From assembly GCF_025464955.1 (NCBI RefSeq), contig NZ_JAODNM010000117.1, positions 62,001-126,000 of the forward strand: a stretch of 64,000 nucleotides of DNA, in the 5' to 3' direction. How positions within the stretch are numbered: position 1 is the first letter of the stretch; every line of letters begins with the position of its first letter. This document shows positions 30,706-39,003 of this stretch, in pieces. The DNA comes from Amycolatopsis sp. Lineage in GTDB: Bacteria > Actinomycetota > Actinomycetes > Mycobacteriales > Pseudonocardiaceae. The translations under genes were made by a program, and so were the position numbers. The notes under the pieces were generated by a model. That model saw nothing but the letters and a program-made list of their open reading frames with translations. It was not told the DNA's origin and did no database searches.

Positions 30706-31485
30706 ATGATCCTCGACCGGCTTCTGGAGGCGTGGTCCTGCCGGGTTTCCGGGCCCGAGCTGCGGGGCGCTGTCGCGGTCGTCTATCCAGTTCGGCGGGA
30801 GGACGGGACTGACGCGATGCTCAAGATTTCCCTTCCACACCCCGGAAACCGGGCCGAGCCCTATGCGCTCGTGGCGTGGAACGGTGTTGGCGCGGTTCGG
30901 CTGCTGGAGCGTGACGATGACTCGTTCGCGATGCTGCTTGAACGACTCCATCCGGAATCGTTGGCAACGCTGGGAAATCCCATCGAGGCCGTGACTATCG
31001 CAGGTCGGCTCGCGCGCCGGCTGGCGGTGCCTGCGTCGCCGGACGTCCCGCGGCTGGCGGATCTCGTGGCGACCTGGGCGACCGAGATTCCGGACGAAAA
31101 CCCGCTACCGCAACGTGTTGTCGACGCGGCCGCCGCGACCAGCAAGGAGTTCGCCGACGACCAGCCGGACACGCTCGTGCACGGCGACCTACACTTCGCC
31201 AACGTCCTACGCGCCGAGCGTGAGCCGTGGCTGGCTATAGATCCGAAAGGCTGGGCGGGCGACCCGGCTTACGACGGCCTGACGCTCCTACGCAACCGCT
31301 GGGACCCTGCTGACCTTCGACGTCGTATCGACGCCTTCGCCGAAGCAGCCGAAGTCGACCGTGAGCGCGTCACACGCTGGGCGCAGGCCCGTGCCGTCGT
31401 CGAAGGCCAGTGGGGCCGCCGCAACGGCGACCCCGAGTTCGTCAGCGCCATCTGTGACCACATCGCCATCGCACTTTGCTTGTGA
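30706..31485 (+). CDS. Aminoglycoside/hydroxyurea phosphotransferase family protein (APH(6) type)
   Basis: A 259-residue kinase with the APH/choline-kinase Brenner motif LVHGDLHFANVLRA (about residues 164-177), followed by WLAIDPKGWAGDPAYDGLTLLRNRW. The HGDLHxxN catalytic loop and the DPKGWxGDPAYD metal site are the signature of the streptomycin 6-kinase/hydroxyurea kinase group. The real substrate may be an endogenous metabolite, since such genes are common in producers without proven resistance. ATG 30706 follows TAGTTT (30694-30699) by 6 nt, so it is leaderless. It is divergent from the XRE gene and convergent with the type VII operon. Confidence 0.85.
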   Translation: MILDRLLEAWSCRVSGPELRGAVAVVYPVRREDGTDAMLKISLPHPGNRAEPYALVAWNGVGAVRLLERDDDSFAMLLERLHPESLATLGNPIEAVTIAGRLARRLAVPASPDVPRLADLVATWATEIPDENPLPQRVVDAAAATSKEFADDQPDTLVHGDLHFANVLRAEREPWLAIDPKGWAGDPAYDGLTLLRNRWDPADLRRRIDAFAEAAEVDRERVTRWAQARAVVEGQWGRRNGDPEFVSAICDHIAIALCL

Positions 31486-31495
31486 TCGGGGGTTG

Positions 31496-32305
31496 TCAGA
31501 TCGCAGGGAGCAGGCTCTGCGCGTTCCTCAGTCTGTCGCCCAGCAACTGCGGCGTGGCCGGAGTGAACACCACAAGGGGCTCGCCGCGGCCTGGTGCTTC
31601 TTCCATCAACCAGCGGCCTTCAACGGTGTCGATGAAGTTCAATGGCCTCTGGCAGCGTTTACGGGCACCGGCTTGATTGCGAGCCGCTACGTAGAGCGTT
31701 CCGGCCCCGGTGCGCTCCGCCGCCATGATCCGCTTCATCTCCGCACCCGGGGCGGGCGCCTTCTGGCGGGTGTCGGACTGCATGACGGAGAACTCGCCGC
31801 TGCTTGGTGCTCGGCCGGTGGTGAACTCCTGCTTGCCCACCACGAGCTGGGTGCCGTTGCCGGGCCTGGCTTGGGGGATCTGATTGATGAACCCGCGCAA
31901 CAGTTCGTCCGGACGCTCGGGTGCGACGATGACGACCTCTTCGCCGATCGTGCGGACGAGGACGAACGCGCCACCCTTGCCGCTGCCGGCGAACACGGTG
32001 AAGTTCGACGGCGCGTCGGCGAACGTTCCATCGAACCAGCCGTAGTACTCCAACTGCGGGTGGGCGATCGACTCCAGCAGCAGCACAAGGTCGCGATCCA
32101 TGCCCCGCGCGCCGAGCAGCCCGTGCTCGCTGAGCGCCGCGTTGACCTGTTGATCGATTGTCCGCTGCGCCTGATCGTCGTACCAGGTAGGCGTGCCCCC
32201 GAGCGTGAGGTGCGGTTCACCGCCCCGGCGCTTGATGAGGCTGAGCAGGGTCGGGGTGGTGAACTTGAGCGGTTTTGCCAGCACGGAACGGTTCCCTGTG
32301 ATCAT
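31496..32305 (-). CDS. EspG-family type VII secretion chaperone-like protein
   Basis: A 269-residue EspG-like protein. The N-terminal part (PLKFTTPTLLSLIKRRGGEPHLTLGG), a central HPQLEYYGWFDG and the C-terminal VTPATPQLLGDRL-like ending with a SGEFSVM segment match ESX secretion-associated EspG proteins. EspG binds PE/PPE-type substrates in the cytoplasm before export. ATG 32305 overlaps the stop of the PPE-like gene by ATGA. It is the last gene of the operon 34714-31496. No ESX core genes (EccB-E, EccC) are in the window, so the secretion machine must be elsewhere. Confidence 0.8.
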   Translation of the reverse strand: MITGNRSVLAKPLKFTTPTLLSLIKRRGGEPHLTLGGTPTWYDDQAQRTIDQQVNAALSEHGLLGARGMDRDLVLLLESIAHPQLEYYGWFDGTFADAPSNFTVFAGSGKGGAFVLVRTIGEEVVIVAPERPDELLRGFINQIPQARPGNGTQLVVGKQEFTTGRAPSSGEFSVMQSDTRQKAPAPGAEMKRIMAAERTGAGTLYVAARNQAGARKRCQRPLNFIDTVEGRWLMEEAPGRGEPLVVFTPATPQLLGDRLRNAQSLLPAI

Positions 32306-33648
32306 TCGCCGATGACGGGCGGTGCGGTCAACGCGTCGTTGCCGAAGAGTTCGTTGGGGTCTTCGGAGATGAGGTACTTGTTCTGGTGCTCTTCGTCCTC
32401 GGAACCCTTGCCCCCGCCGCCGCGCCCCATGCCTGACGCGCCCGACGTGCCGGCCTTCCCCGCCGCGGCTCCTGCCCCAGCCCCGGCACCGCCACGTCCC
32501 GCCGCGCCACTGCCGACACCGGACCCGGCGCCGCTGCTCGCGCCCGCACCGAGCGAACCGGAGCCTCCCGGCCCGAAGCCCCCGACGGCGCCGCCGCCGA
32601 ACGCACCCGAACCGGAACCCGAGCCAGAGCCGGAACCACCAGGGCCGAAGCCGCCGGAACTGCCCGGGCCGAACCCGCTGGAGTAGTTCGACGACGGGTT
32701 CGTCAAGGGCGGAGGCGTGTAACTCGACGCCGTCGTGCCGCTGTTCAACCCCGAGCCCGGAGGGTTGCCCGTGTTGTAGTTCGGTGGCGGGGCGACGGGG
32801 TGGTGTGCCACGGAAATAGGTTGTGGGGGAGCCGGAGTGTTGACGCCGTAGCTGCCCGGTCCGCCGTAGCTCCCCGATCCGCCCGAGCCGCCGTACCCGC
32901 CCGTGCCGCCGCCGACGTGTCCGCCATTGCCGCCGACGGGCGGGTTCTGCTGGCCATTCCCGCCATCGGACAGCGGATTCCCTTGCCACGCACTGAATTG
33001 CGGCATACCGGCGGCGTTCTGCGCACTAGCCTGGTAATAGGCGTTGAACGCGTTGACGTTCGTCTGGCCCTGCTGGTTGTACTTGTTGATCTCGTTGTCT
33101 TTGTCGCTGAACGGATTTATGCGGTCGCCGAAGTTTTCCTCCGGCGGTTTCGCGGCGATTTCTTGAATCGTGTTCTTCGCGGTGTCGAAAGACGAGCTTT
33201 GCGCGCTGAGGAAGGTGTGGCTCTTGGTGAGGTTGCTCGCCGAGTCCTTGAGCCAGGTCCCGAGGGGGTGGCCGCCGGCCTGGGCGGCCTGCGAGGCGTC
33301 ACCTTGCCAGGCGGCGTCCATCTGCTGGTTCAGCGCGTCGATCTGGCTGGCCCTCGTGCTGTGGGCCTGTTCAAGGGTTTGTGCGGCGCTCGCGCCATCG
33401 CCGAGGGACTGGGAGGTGCCGGGGCTGATCTGTTCCCATACCTGGCGTGCGTCGATCGTCCGGCCACCGATGTTCGCGGACTGCTGCTGAGCCTCCGGGC
33501 CACCGCTGAACAAGCTGACGAGGCCACCGATGGCCGCGCCGGCCACAGCCCCGACGGCCGTGCCGATCACGGGTACCGCGGTGCCGATAGCGGCGCCAGC
33601 CGCGGCGCCTGCCACGACGTCCTTCGCTGTCAATGACCCATTCGCCAC
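32302..33648 (-). CDS. PPE/WXG-like type VII secretion substrate with Gly-rich tail
   Basis: A 448-residue protein. An N-terminal glycine-zipper hydrophobic stretch (VAGAAAGAAIGTAVPVIGTAVGAVAGAAIGG, residues 12-42, here quoted only as its position in the first 42 residues) may contact membrane. A helical region follows (about 60-215) with QMDAAWQGDASQAA, a WxG-type turn. The C-terminal half is Gly/Ser/Pro-rich low complexity ending EDEEHQNKYLISEDPNELFG. This layout fits large ESX substrates of Pseudonocardiaceae. Downstream EspG is its probable chaperone. The acidic C-terminal motif could be the export or EspG-linked signal; that is inference. Confidence 0.7.
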   Translation of the reverse strand: MANGSLTAKDVVAGAAAGAAIGTAVPVIGTAVGAVAGAAIGGLVSLFSGGPEAQQQSANIGGRTIDARQVWEQISPGTSQSLGDGASAAQTLEQAHSTRASQIDALNQQMDAAWQGDASQAAQAGGHPLGTWLKDSASNLTKSHTFLSAQSSSFDTAKNTIQEIAAKPPEENFGDRINPFSDKDNEINKYNQQGQTNVNAFNAYYQASAQNAAGMPQFSAWQGNPLSDGGNGQQNPPVGGNGGHVGGGTGGYGGSGGSGSYGGPGSYGVNTPAPPQPISVAHHPVAPPPNYNTGNPPGSGLNSGTTASSYTPPPLTNPSSNYSSGFGPGSSGGFGPGGSGSGSGSGSGAFGGGAVGGFGPGGSGSLGAGASSGAGSGVGSGAAGRGGAGAGAGAAAGKAGTSGASGMGRGGGGKGSEDEEHQNKYLISEDPNELFGNDALTAPPVIGE

Positions 33649-33686
33649 CGCGGCTCACCTCTCCCAGTTTGTGATTCTGTTGGTGT

Positions 33687-34301
33687 TCACGCCGCACCCT
33701 TGAGATGCTCGATCATCGCCGCGCCGACCTTGGCCGCGATCGGACACGGGTTGGTCTTATTGACTCCGTCCCCGATCTGTGGTTCGACCATGACGGTGAG
33801 TTGATCGGTCACTGCAACCCACAGTGTGCAGAGACCCGTTGATCGAAGGTTCTTAAGTTCGGCGTACGCAGCTGGATATCCGTCGATCGTCGTGGGTTCG
33901 AAGAGTTCGTACTTGTGAGCGTCATTGTTGGTGTAGAGATCGCCCAGGCCATTCTTGTTCTCCGGCAGAGGTGAAACGTCGACCGAGTTCACTGAGGATG
34001 TTTGTGACGTCCACCTGCAACCCGGGGCACCAGCGAGGTTGAGGGGCTTCGACACAGTCAGTAGCCCGATCGTGTCGGCTTGGGTGGCAGAGAGCGCTTG
34101 GCACGGATCGCTAAGGATCGCAGCAGTTGGGAGGGCCGCGGGGACCTTGGGAGCTGATGCTGATGGAGAATTGGTCGCAGAAGAGGTGCCTGGAGGCGTG
34201 GTCGACGGTGTCCCAGTCGTGGTGTGGCTTGAGCAGGCGGTAAGGATGCTCGCGGCGGCCAACACGCCGACGCCGACTCGGACCGTTCGAGACGTGCTCA
34301 C
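33687..34301 (-). CDS. DUF3558 family lipoprotein
   Basis: A 204-residue lipoprotein. The signal peptide ends in the lipobox LTAC (about residues 20-23). A Ser/Thr/Pro linker (about 25-55) precedes the DUF3558 domain (DPCQALSATQADTIGL, GCRWTSQ, LCTLWVAVTDQ, PCPIAAKVGAAMIEHL). Two Cys pairs may form disulfides. DUF3558 proteins frequently accompany type VII secretion genes in this family of bacteria. The start is a GTG that overlaps the upstream stop (GTGA). Its place between two small type VII proteins supports a shared role at the membrane. Confidence 0.85.
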   Translation of the reverse strand: MSTSRTVRVGVGVLAAASILTACSSHTTTGTPSTTPPGTSSATNSPSASAPKVPAALPTAAILSDPCQALSATQADTIGLLTVSKPLNLAGAPGCRWTSQTSSVNSVDVSPLPENKNGLGDLYTNNDAHKYELFEPTTIDGYPAAYAELKNLRSTGLCTLWVAVTDQLTVMVEPQIGDGVNKTNPCPIAAKVGAAMIEHLKGAA

Positions 34302-34714
34302 ACAACGCCCTTTCCCTGTTTTGCGACTGCCTGGTGGGCATCGTCCTCGGCCTGCTGAGTCTGGCCGCTGGCCTTCTGTAGCGCGGCGATATAGTTCTCT
34401 ACGTACTGCACCATACGATTGTGTTGATCGAGCAGAGTACTTCCAGAAGGCCCGGCGGCGTTGATGAAATCGCCGCTCGCGAACTCCTTACCTGGCGCGG
34501 TCACGCTTGCGACTCTGCCGGCGATCGTTACATCGCCCTTGAGGTCGTCCAGCAGGTTTTGCCACTGCGTGATGACGGCCCCGACTTCGTCGGCGGAGAA
34601 CTTGTACCCGCCGGACTGGCCGTTGCTGCCGACTTGGATGGCGGCGGGTGGCGGCACGCTGGTCAAGGTGTCCACGGGCGCGTTGGCGTTCGGTCGCTGT
34701 CCTGGCTGCGTCAT
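34298..34714 (-). CDS. Small type VII-secretion-associated helical protein
   Basis: A 138-residue, mainly helical protein with a low-complexity N-terminus and a WQNLLDDLKGDV segment near residue 52, then a long helix ending KASGQTQQAEDDAHQAVAKQG. It resembles the WXG100/PE-like helical-hairpin proteins found in ESX operons, but no exact WxG motif is seen. ATG 34714 is chosen because AAGGGG lies upstream; the longer in-frame start lacks one. It is the first gene of the operon and overlaps the DUF3558 gene by GTGA. Confidence 0.65.
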   Translation of the reverse strand: MTQPGQRPNANAPVDTLTSVPPPAAIQVGSNGQSGGYKFSADEVGAVITQWQNLLDDLKGDVTIAGRVASVTAPGKEFASGDFINAAGPSGSTLLDQHNRMVQYVENYIAALQKASGQTQQAEDDAHQAVAKQGKGVV

Positions 34715-34835
34715 CCCCGGGATCCCCTTCGGCCTTCCTGGTGCCCGCATCGGCGAGATCGAGTTTCGATGCTAGCGCACGCACCCCGGTTCGTTCTCGC
34801 AAACAGCTACATCGCGTGACTGTTAGGGTTCGGCC

Positions 34836-35987
34836 ATGCGGCGCCGCCCCCCGGCACAGCCGGTACCGATCACCAGCCCGGCCGTGGCGACCGTGTTCAC
34901 CATGGTCCTCACCCAGGGCCCGATCTCCCGCGTCGACGTCGCCCGCTCGACTGGCCTGTCGTCGGCGGCGGTGACCAAGGCCGCGCGGCCGCTCATCGAA
35001 GCCGGGTACCTCGAAGAACTTCCCGGCGTCGAGCGCAAGGTCGCGGGCGCCGGACGGCTCGCGAGCCCCCTCGCGGTCCGCGCCGAGCGCGAGTCGTTCA
35101 TCGGGATCAAGGTCACCGGCGACGAGGTCATCGGCGTGCTGACCGACCTGCGGGCCGACGCGCGCGCGATCCGACGGCTGCGGCCGGCCGGCGGCGAGGT
35201 CGGGTCCGTGGTCGCCGCGATCGCCGACGTCGTCGCGGACCTGGACGCCGACGGGCGCTGCGGACGGATCGGTATCGCGATCTCCGGCGACGTCGACCGC
35301 GCGGGCGGAAAGGTGCGCTACAGCCCGTTTCTCGGCTGGCGAGACGTGCCGCTTGCCGAGCTCGTCGAGGACGCCACCGGGCTGATAGCGACCGTCGAGA
35401 ACGACGTCAAGGCGCTCGCGATGGCCTCGCACTGGTTTGGCGACGGCGTCGGCGCGGACACGTTTGCACTGGTCACGGTCGGTTCGGGGATCGGCTGCGC
35501 GCTGGTGATCGACGGCCGTCTCGTCGCCGGCGCACGCGGGGTGGCGGGCGAAATCGGGCACATCCCGGTCGGCGGGGGCGAGCCGCCGTGCGCGTGCGGC
35601 GGTCGCGGGTGCGTCGAGGCCATCGCGTCCGAGCACGCCATCGTGACGAAGGCGCGAGCCGTCACCGGACGTCTTCGCCTCGAGATGAGCGACGCGATCG
35701 ACCTCGCTCACGGCGGCGACGAAGGCGTGCGCACTGTGTTCGCCGAAGCGGGACACGCGATCGGCCTCGGCTTGGCTGCCATGGTGAACCTCGTCGGACC
35801 CGAACGCGTTGTGGTGTCCGGTGAAGGTCTCGCGGCGTACGACCTGTTCGAGGAGCACCTTCGGACGGCGTTCGAGTCGCAGGCGTTCGGTTCGGCGGCG
35901 TGCCCGCTGATCGTGCGGCCGCTGCCGTTCGAGGAGTGGGCCCGCGGCGCGGCCGCGGTGAGCATCCAGGAGCACCTGAGCCTCTGA
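34836..35987 (+). CDS. ROK-family transcriptional regulator
   Basis: A 383-residue ROK protein. A MarR-like winged helix at about residues 10-70 (GPISRVDVARSTGLSSAAVTKAARPLIEAGYL) precedes the ROK domain with the zinc-binding CACGGRGCVEAIAS (about residues 251-264) and ATP-binding loop GSGIGCALVIDG. ROK regulators respond to sugars. ATG 34836 follows a TAGGGT box by 6 nt (leaderless). The next gene, a secreted alpha-galactosidase, begins 73 nt after its stop with its own promoter containing a TTGAC/GTTAATCAA dyad, a candidate ROK operator. So it probably controls galactoside use. Confidence 0.88.
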   Translation: MRRRPPAQPVPITSPAVATVFTMVLTQGPISRVDVARSTGLSSAAVTKAARPLIEAGYLEELPGVERKVAGAGRLASPLAVRAERESFIGIKVTGDEVIGVLTDLRADARAIRRLRPAGGEVGSVVAAIADVVADLDADGRCGRIGIAISGDVDRAGGKVRYSPFLGWRDVPLAELVEDATGLIATVENDVKALAMASHWFGDGVGADTFALVTVGSGIGCALVIDGRLVAGARGVAGEIGHIPVGGGEPPCACGGRGCVEAIASEHAIVTKARAVTGRLRLEMSDAIDLAHGGDEGVRTVFAEAGHAIGLGLAAMVNLVGPERVVVSGEGLAAYDLFEEHLRTAFESQAFGSAACPLIVRPLPFEEWARGAAAVSIQEHLSL

Positions 35988-36000
35988 GTCGATTTGTTTC

Positions 36001-36030
36001 TTGACGAAGTTAATCAATCGGACGTACGGT
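36001..36030 (+). promoter_or_regulatory. Promoter and probable ROK operator of the alpha-galactosidase gene
   Basis: -35 TTGACG at 36001-36006, an 18-nt spacer, and -10 TACGGT at 36025-36030. The spacer carries an AT-rich partial dyad (TTGAC...GTTAATCAA), unusual in this GC-rich gap and a good candidate repressor site. Confidence 0.5.
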
Positions 36031-36060
36031 TCGCGATACCCGATCCGTGGAGGAACAACG

Positions 36061-37392
36061 ATGTTCTCCCGTCGTTTTTTGAGGTATGCCCTGGTCGTGC
36101 CCCTGCTGGCGGCCTCCGTGCTCGCGACCGTCACCACTCCCGCCTCCGCGCGGACCGGCTTTTCGGCCCCTTTCATGGGCTGGAGCAGCTGGAGCAACGA
36201 GTCCTCGACCCGCGCCGGCTACGGCACCGCGTGGCTCACCGAGGACAACATCAAGAACGCGACTGACGCCGTCGCGACGAAACTCAAAGGGGCCGGCTAC
36301 AGCTACGTCAACATCGACGCCGGCTGGAACGCGACCCTCGCCTGGAGTTTTCACAGTGACGCCAACGGAATCCCCGACCCTGATCCCACCCGGTTCCCCG
36401 ACGGCATCAGCGGCGTCGCGAACTACATCCACGGCAAGGGTCTCAAGGCGGGGGTTTACCTGGCCGCGGGCCTGGAACAAGAGGCGTACAACAAGAACGC
36501 CGCGATCGCCGGGACCAGCTGCCACGTGCAGGACATCGTCGTCCTCCCGCTGACCGCCACCAACAAATGGGGCGGTAACTGGAAAATCGACTACAGCAAG
36601 CCCTGCGCGCAGTCCTACCTCAACTCTATCGTGAACAAGTTCGCGTCGTGGGGCGTCGACTTCCTCAAGGTCGACGGCGTGACCTTGGACAACGTCCCGG
36701 ACATCAAGGCGTACTCGCAGGCGATCGACCAGTCCGGCCGGTCGATCTGGCTCACCGCGAGCGCCTGGCCCGTCGACCTGTCAGCGGCGGACGGCCTGAG
36801 CCCGTACGCGAACGGCGTCCGCGTCGACACCGACGTCGAGTGCTACTGCGGCACCACGTCCAGCTGGGGCAGCTCGGTCAGCGCGCGCTGGAACGACCTG
36901 CCGAACTGGTTGAGCCACATGAATTCCAACTATCTTCCGGACCTGGATTCCATGCCCATCAACAACAACACCGGCAGCGCGTTGCAGGATGGGCTCAACG
37001 ACACCGAACGCCAGTCGGTCATGACGTTCTGGTCCATGGCCTCCTCGCCGCTGTACGTCGGCGGTGACATCTACTTCATGGACAACTCGGCGATCTCGAT
37101 CCTGAGCAACCCCGAGGTGATCGCCGTCGACCAGTCGGCCGTGGTGCCGACGCGGATCACGTCGGGCAACTCGCAGGTGTGGAAGAAGGTCATCGGCGGT
37201 AGCACTTACGCGGCCGTCTACAACCTGGGCTCGTCGTCGGCGAACATCGCGGTCAACTGGAGTGCGTTGGGGCTCAGCGGAAGCAAGAGCGTCCGCGACC
37301 TCGTCTCGCGCAGCGACCTCGGGGCCTTCAACGGCAGCTGGACCGCGTCCAACGTCCCTGCCCACGGCTCCCGCCTGATCAAGATCAGCTAA
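36061..37392 (+). CDS. Secreted GH27 family alpha-galactosidase-like glycosidase
   Basis: A 443-residue secreted glycoside hydrolase. The signal peptide covers residues 1-31. The mature protein starts APFMGWSSWS, the family 27 opening. The nucleophile region is VDFLKVDGVTLDN (Asp near residue 204) and the acid/base aspartate lies in YLPDLDSMPIN. A C-terminal beta-sandwich (about 370-443) is typical. It is expected to release galactose from alpha-galactosides outside the cell. GGAGG lies eight bases before ATG 36061. The adjacent ROK gene is its probable regulator. The linker WxxMASSPLYVGGDI is normal for the family. Confidence 0.88.
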   Translation: MFSRRFLRYALVVPLLAASVLATVTTPASARTGFSAPFMGWSSWSNESSTRAGYGTAWLTEDNIKNATDAVATKLKGAGYSYVNIDAGWNATLAWSFHSDANGIPDPDPTRFPDGISGVANYIHGKGLKAGVYLAAGLEQEAYNKNAAIAGTSCHVQDIVVLPLTATNKWGGNWKIDYSKPCAQSYLNSIVNKFASWGVDFLKVDGVTLDNVPDIKAYSQAIDQSGRSIWLTASAWPVDLSAADGLSPYANGVRVDTDVECYCGTTSSWGSSVSARWNDLPNWLSHMNSNYLPDLDSMPINNNTGSALQDGLNDTERQSVMTFWSMASSPLYVGGDIYFMDNSAISILSNPEVIAVDQSAVVPTRITSGNSQVWKKVIGGSTYAAVYNLGSSSANIAVNWSALGLSGSKSVRDLVSRSDLGAFNGSWTASNVPAHGSRLIKIS

Positions 37393-37393
37393 C

Positions 37394-37443
37394 GACTCGT
37401 GAGTGTTCCGGCCGATGAGAACCGGCCGGAACACTCACGAGTC
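37394..37443. terminator. Bidirectional hairpin, copy 2 of the GTGAGTGTT family
   Basis: A 21-bp perfect stem (GACTCGTGAGTGTTCCGGCCG with complement) and 8-nt loop occupies exactly the 51-nt gap between the convergent stops at 37392 and 37444. Confidence 0.9.
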
Positions 37444-38166
37444 CTAGACCTCGGCGTTCGCTCGGGAACCTTGTTGCAGGGCAAGGCCTTTCGGGGTGGC
37501 GAGGCGGGTGATGAGGCTGAACGCGCCTTCGCAGAGCAGGGCCAGCACGATGACGGCGATCGCGCCGCCGATGATCTCGCCGTTGCCGCTCGCGCCCAGC
37601 GCGAAGCCGTCGACGATGTAGCGCCCGAGCCCGCCGCCGTCGTTCACGATCGCTCCGATCGCGACGGTCGCCACCAGTTGCAGGAACGCGACGCGCGCGC
37701 CGGCGAGGATCACGGGCAGGGCCAGCGGGAGTTCGATGCGCGTCATCAACTGCCACTCCGTGTACCCCGTGCCGCGCGCGGCGTCGACGACGTCTTGGTC
37801 GAGCGAGACGACACCGGCGTACGTGTTCGTAAACAGCGGCGGCATTCCCAGCGCGACGAGCGCCAGCAGCAGCGGCCAGAAGTCGGTGTTCGCGCCCCAG
37901 TGGCTGGCCAGGAACCAGAACAGGATGATCAGCCCGAAACTCGGGATCGCGCGGCCGATGTTGACCGCGCTGGTCGCCAGGAACTCGGCTTTGCGGTAGT
38001 GCGCGAGCAACAGCGCGAGCGGCACGGTCAGCAGCGCCGCGACGGCGAGCGAAAGCAGTGAGAACTCGAGGTGCTGCACGGTCCTGAACGGGATGCCGTT
38101 TGGGTCGGTCCAGCTCCAGCGGTTCGGCTCGCCGAACCAGTCGATTGCCTGGTTGAGGACGCTCAT
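37444..38166 (-). CDS. Osmoprotectant (glycine betaine/choline) ABC transporter permease
   Basis: A 240-residue permease of the OpuC/ProW type with about five or six helices. The EAA-like coupling loop is DAARGTGYTEWQLMTRIELPLALPVILAGARVA (about residues 126-158), which contacts the ATPase. The start at 38166 overlaps the other permease by ATGA, so both form one transcript. A glycine-betaine binding protein gene is divergent at 39004. No ATPase gene is adjacent or elsewhere in the window, which is unusual for this operon type. Confidence 0.88.
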   Translation of the reverse strand: MSVLNQAIDWFGEPNRWSWTDPNGIPFRTVQHLEFSLLSLAVAALLTVPLALLLAHYRKAEFLATSAVNIGRAIPSFGLIILFWFLASHWGANTDFWPLLLALVALGMPPLFTNTYAGVVSLDQDVVDAARGTGYTEWQLMTRIELPLALPVILAGARVAFLQLVATVAIGAIVNDGGGLGRYIVDGFALGASGNGEIIGGAIAVIVLALLCEGAFSLITRLATPKGLALQQGSRANAEV

Positions 38167-38864
38167 CGCGCACGCACCTTCCGGGCCCACGGCGCCAGCG
38201 CGCGTTCGCTCAGCCACAGGAGCAGGTCGACGGCGACAGCCAGCAGTACCGACAGGACGATCCCGACGATGATCGACGTCGAGTTGGGAGTGCTGGTCTG
38301 GATGCCGATCAGGATGAAGTACCCGAGCCCGCCCTTGCCGAGCATCGACGTCACGGTCACCAGTCCGATCGTGGTCACCGCCGCGACCCGGAGCCCGGCG
38401 ATGACCACCGGCAGCGCCAGCGGGAGCTCGATCTGCCACAGCAGCCGCCGCCGGGTGAAGCCCATCCCGACCGCGGCTTCCCGGACGTCGGTGGGCACCT
38501 GGTCGACGCCGGTGATGATATTGCGGACCAGGATCAACAGCGTGTAGCTCGCCAGCGGGATGACCGCAGTGGTGAAGGTGAACCCGAAGAACGGCACCAG
38601 CAGCGCGAACGCCCCGAGGCTCGGGATCACGTACAGCGCGCCGGTCGCGCCGATCGCGATCGGGTAGAACCACCGCCAGCGCAGGATGATCAGGGCCAGC
38701 CCGATCGACAGCGCCAGCCCGATGCCGAGCGCGGCCCCGGTGAGCGTGATGTGCTCGACGAGCTTCTGGACGATCTCGTCCGAGTTGCGGTCGACCCAGC
38801 GCCATTCGAAGATCGGCCGGCCGCCACCCTCGGCGACGAACTGAGACGTGAAAGGCGCTGGCAC
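38163..38864 (-). CDS. Osmoprotectant ABC transporter permease, first gene of the operon
   Basis: A 233-residue permease with the same fold as its partner: an EAAVGMGFTRRRLLWQIELPLALPVVIAGLRVA coupling loop (about residues 129-161) and helices around 40-60, 70-95, 100-120 and 195-215. Together with 37444-38166 it would form the membrane channel for compatible solutes. The start at 38864 has no strong ribosome-binding site. 139 nt separate it from the divergent binding-protein gene, which probably share a regulatory region. Confidence 0.88.
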   Translation of the reverse strand: MPAPFTSQFVAEGGGRPIFEWRWVDRNSDEIVQKLVEHITLTGAALGIGLALSIGLALIILRWRWFYPIAIGATGALYVIPSLGAFALLVPFFGFTFTTAVIPLASYTLLILVRNIITGVDQVPTDVREAAVGMGFTRRRLLWQIELPLALPVVIAGLRVAAVTTIGLVTVTSMLGKGGLGYFILIGIQTSTPNSTSIIVGIVLSVLLAVAVDLLLWLSERALAPWARKVRAR

Positions 38865-39003
38865 CTGCTGACCTTACCCCGTTTGGGCACCCGGAATTCC
38901 GACAGTTGGGATTTGTGCGTGTTTTCTCCCAGCATGTGGATTCTGTCGTTACCCACAGATAGGGTCCTGAAGCCTTAGCCGAGTTTTGGGAGTGTGTATT
39001 TTC

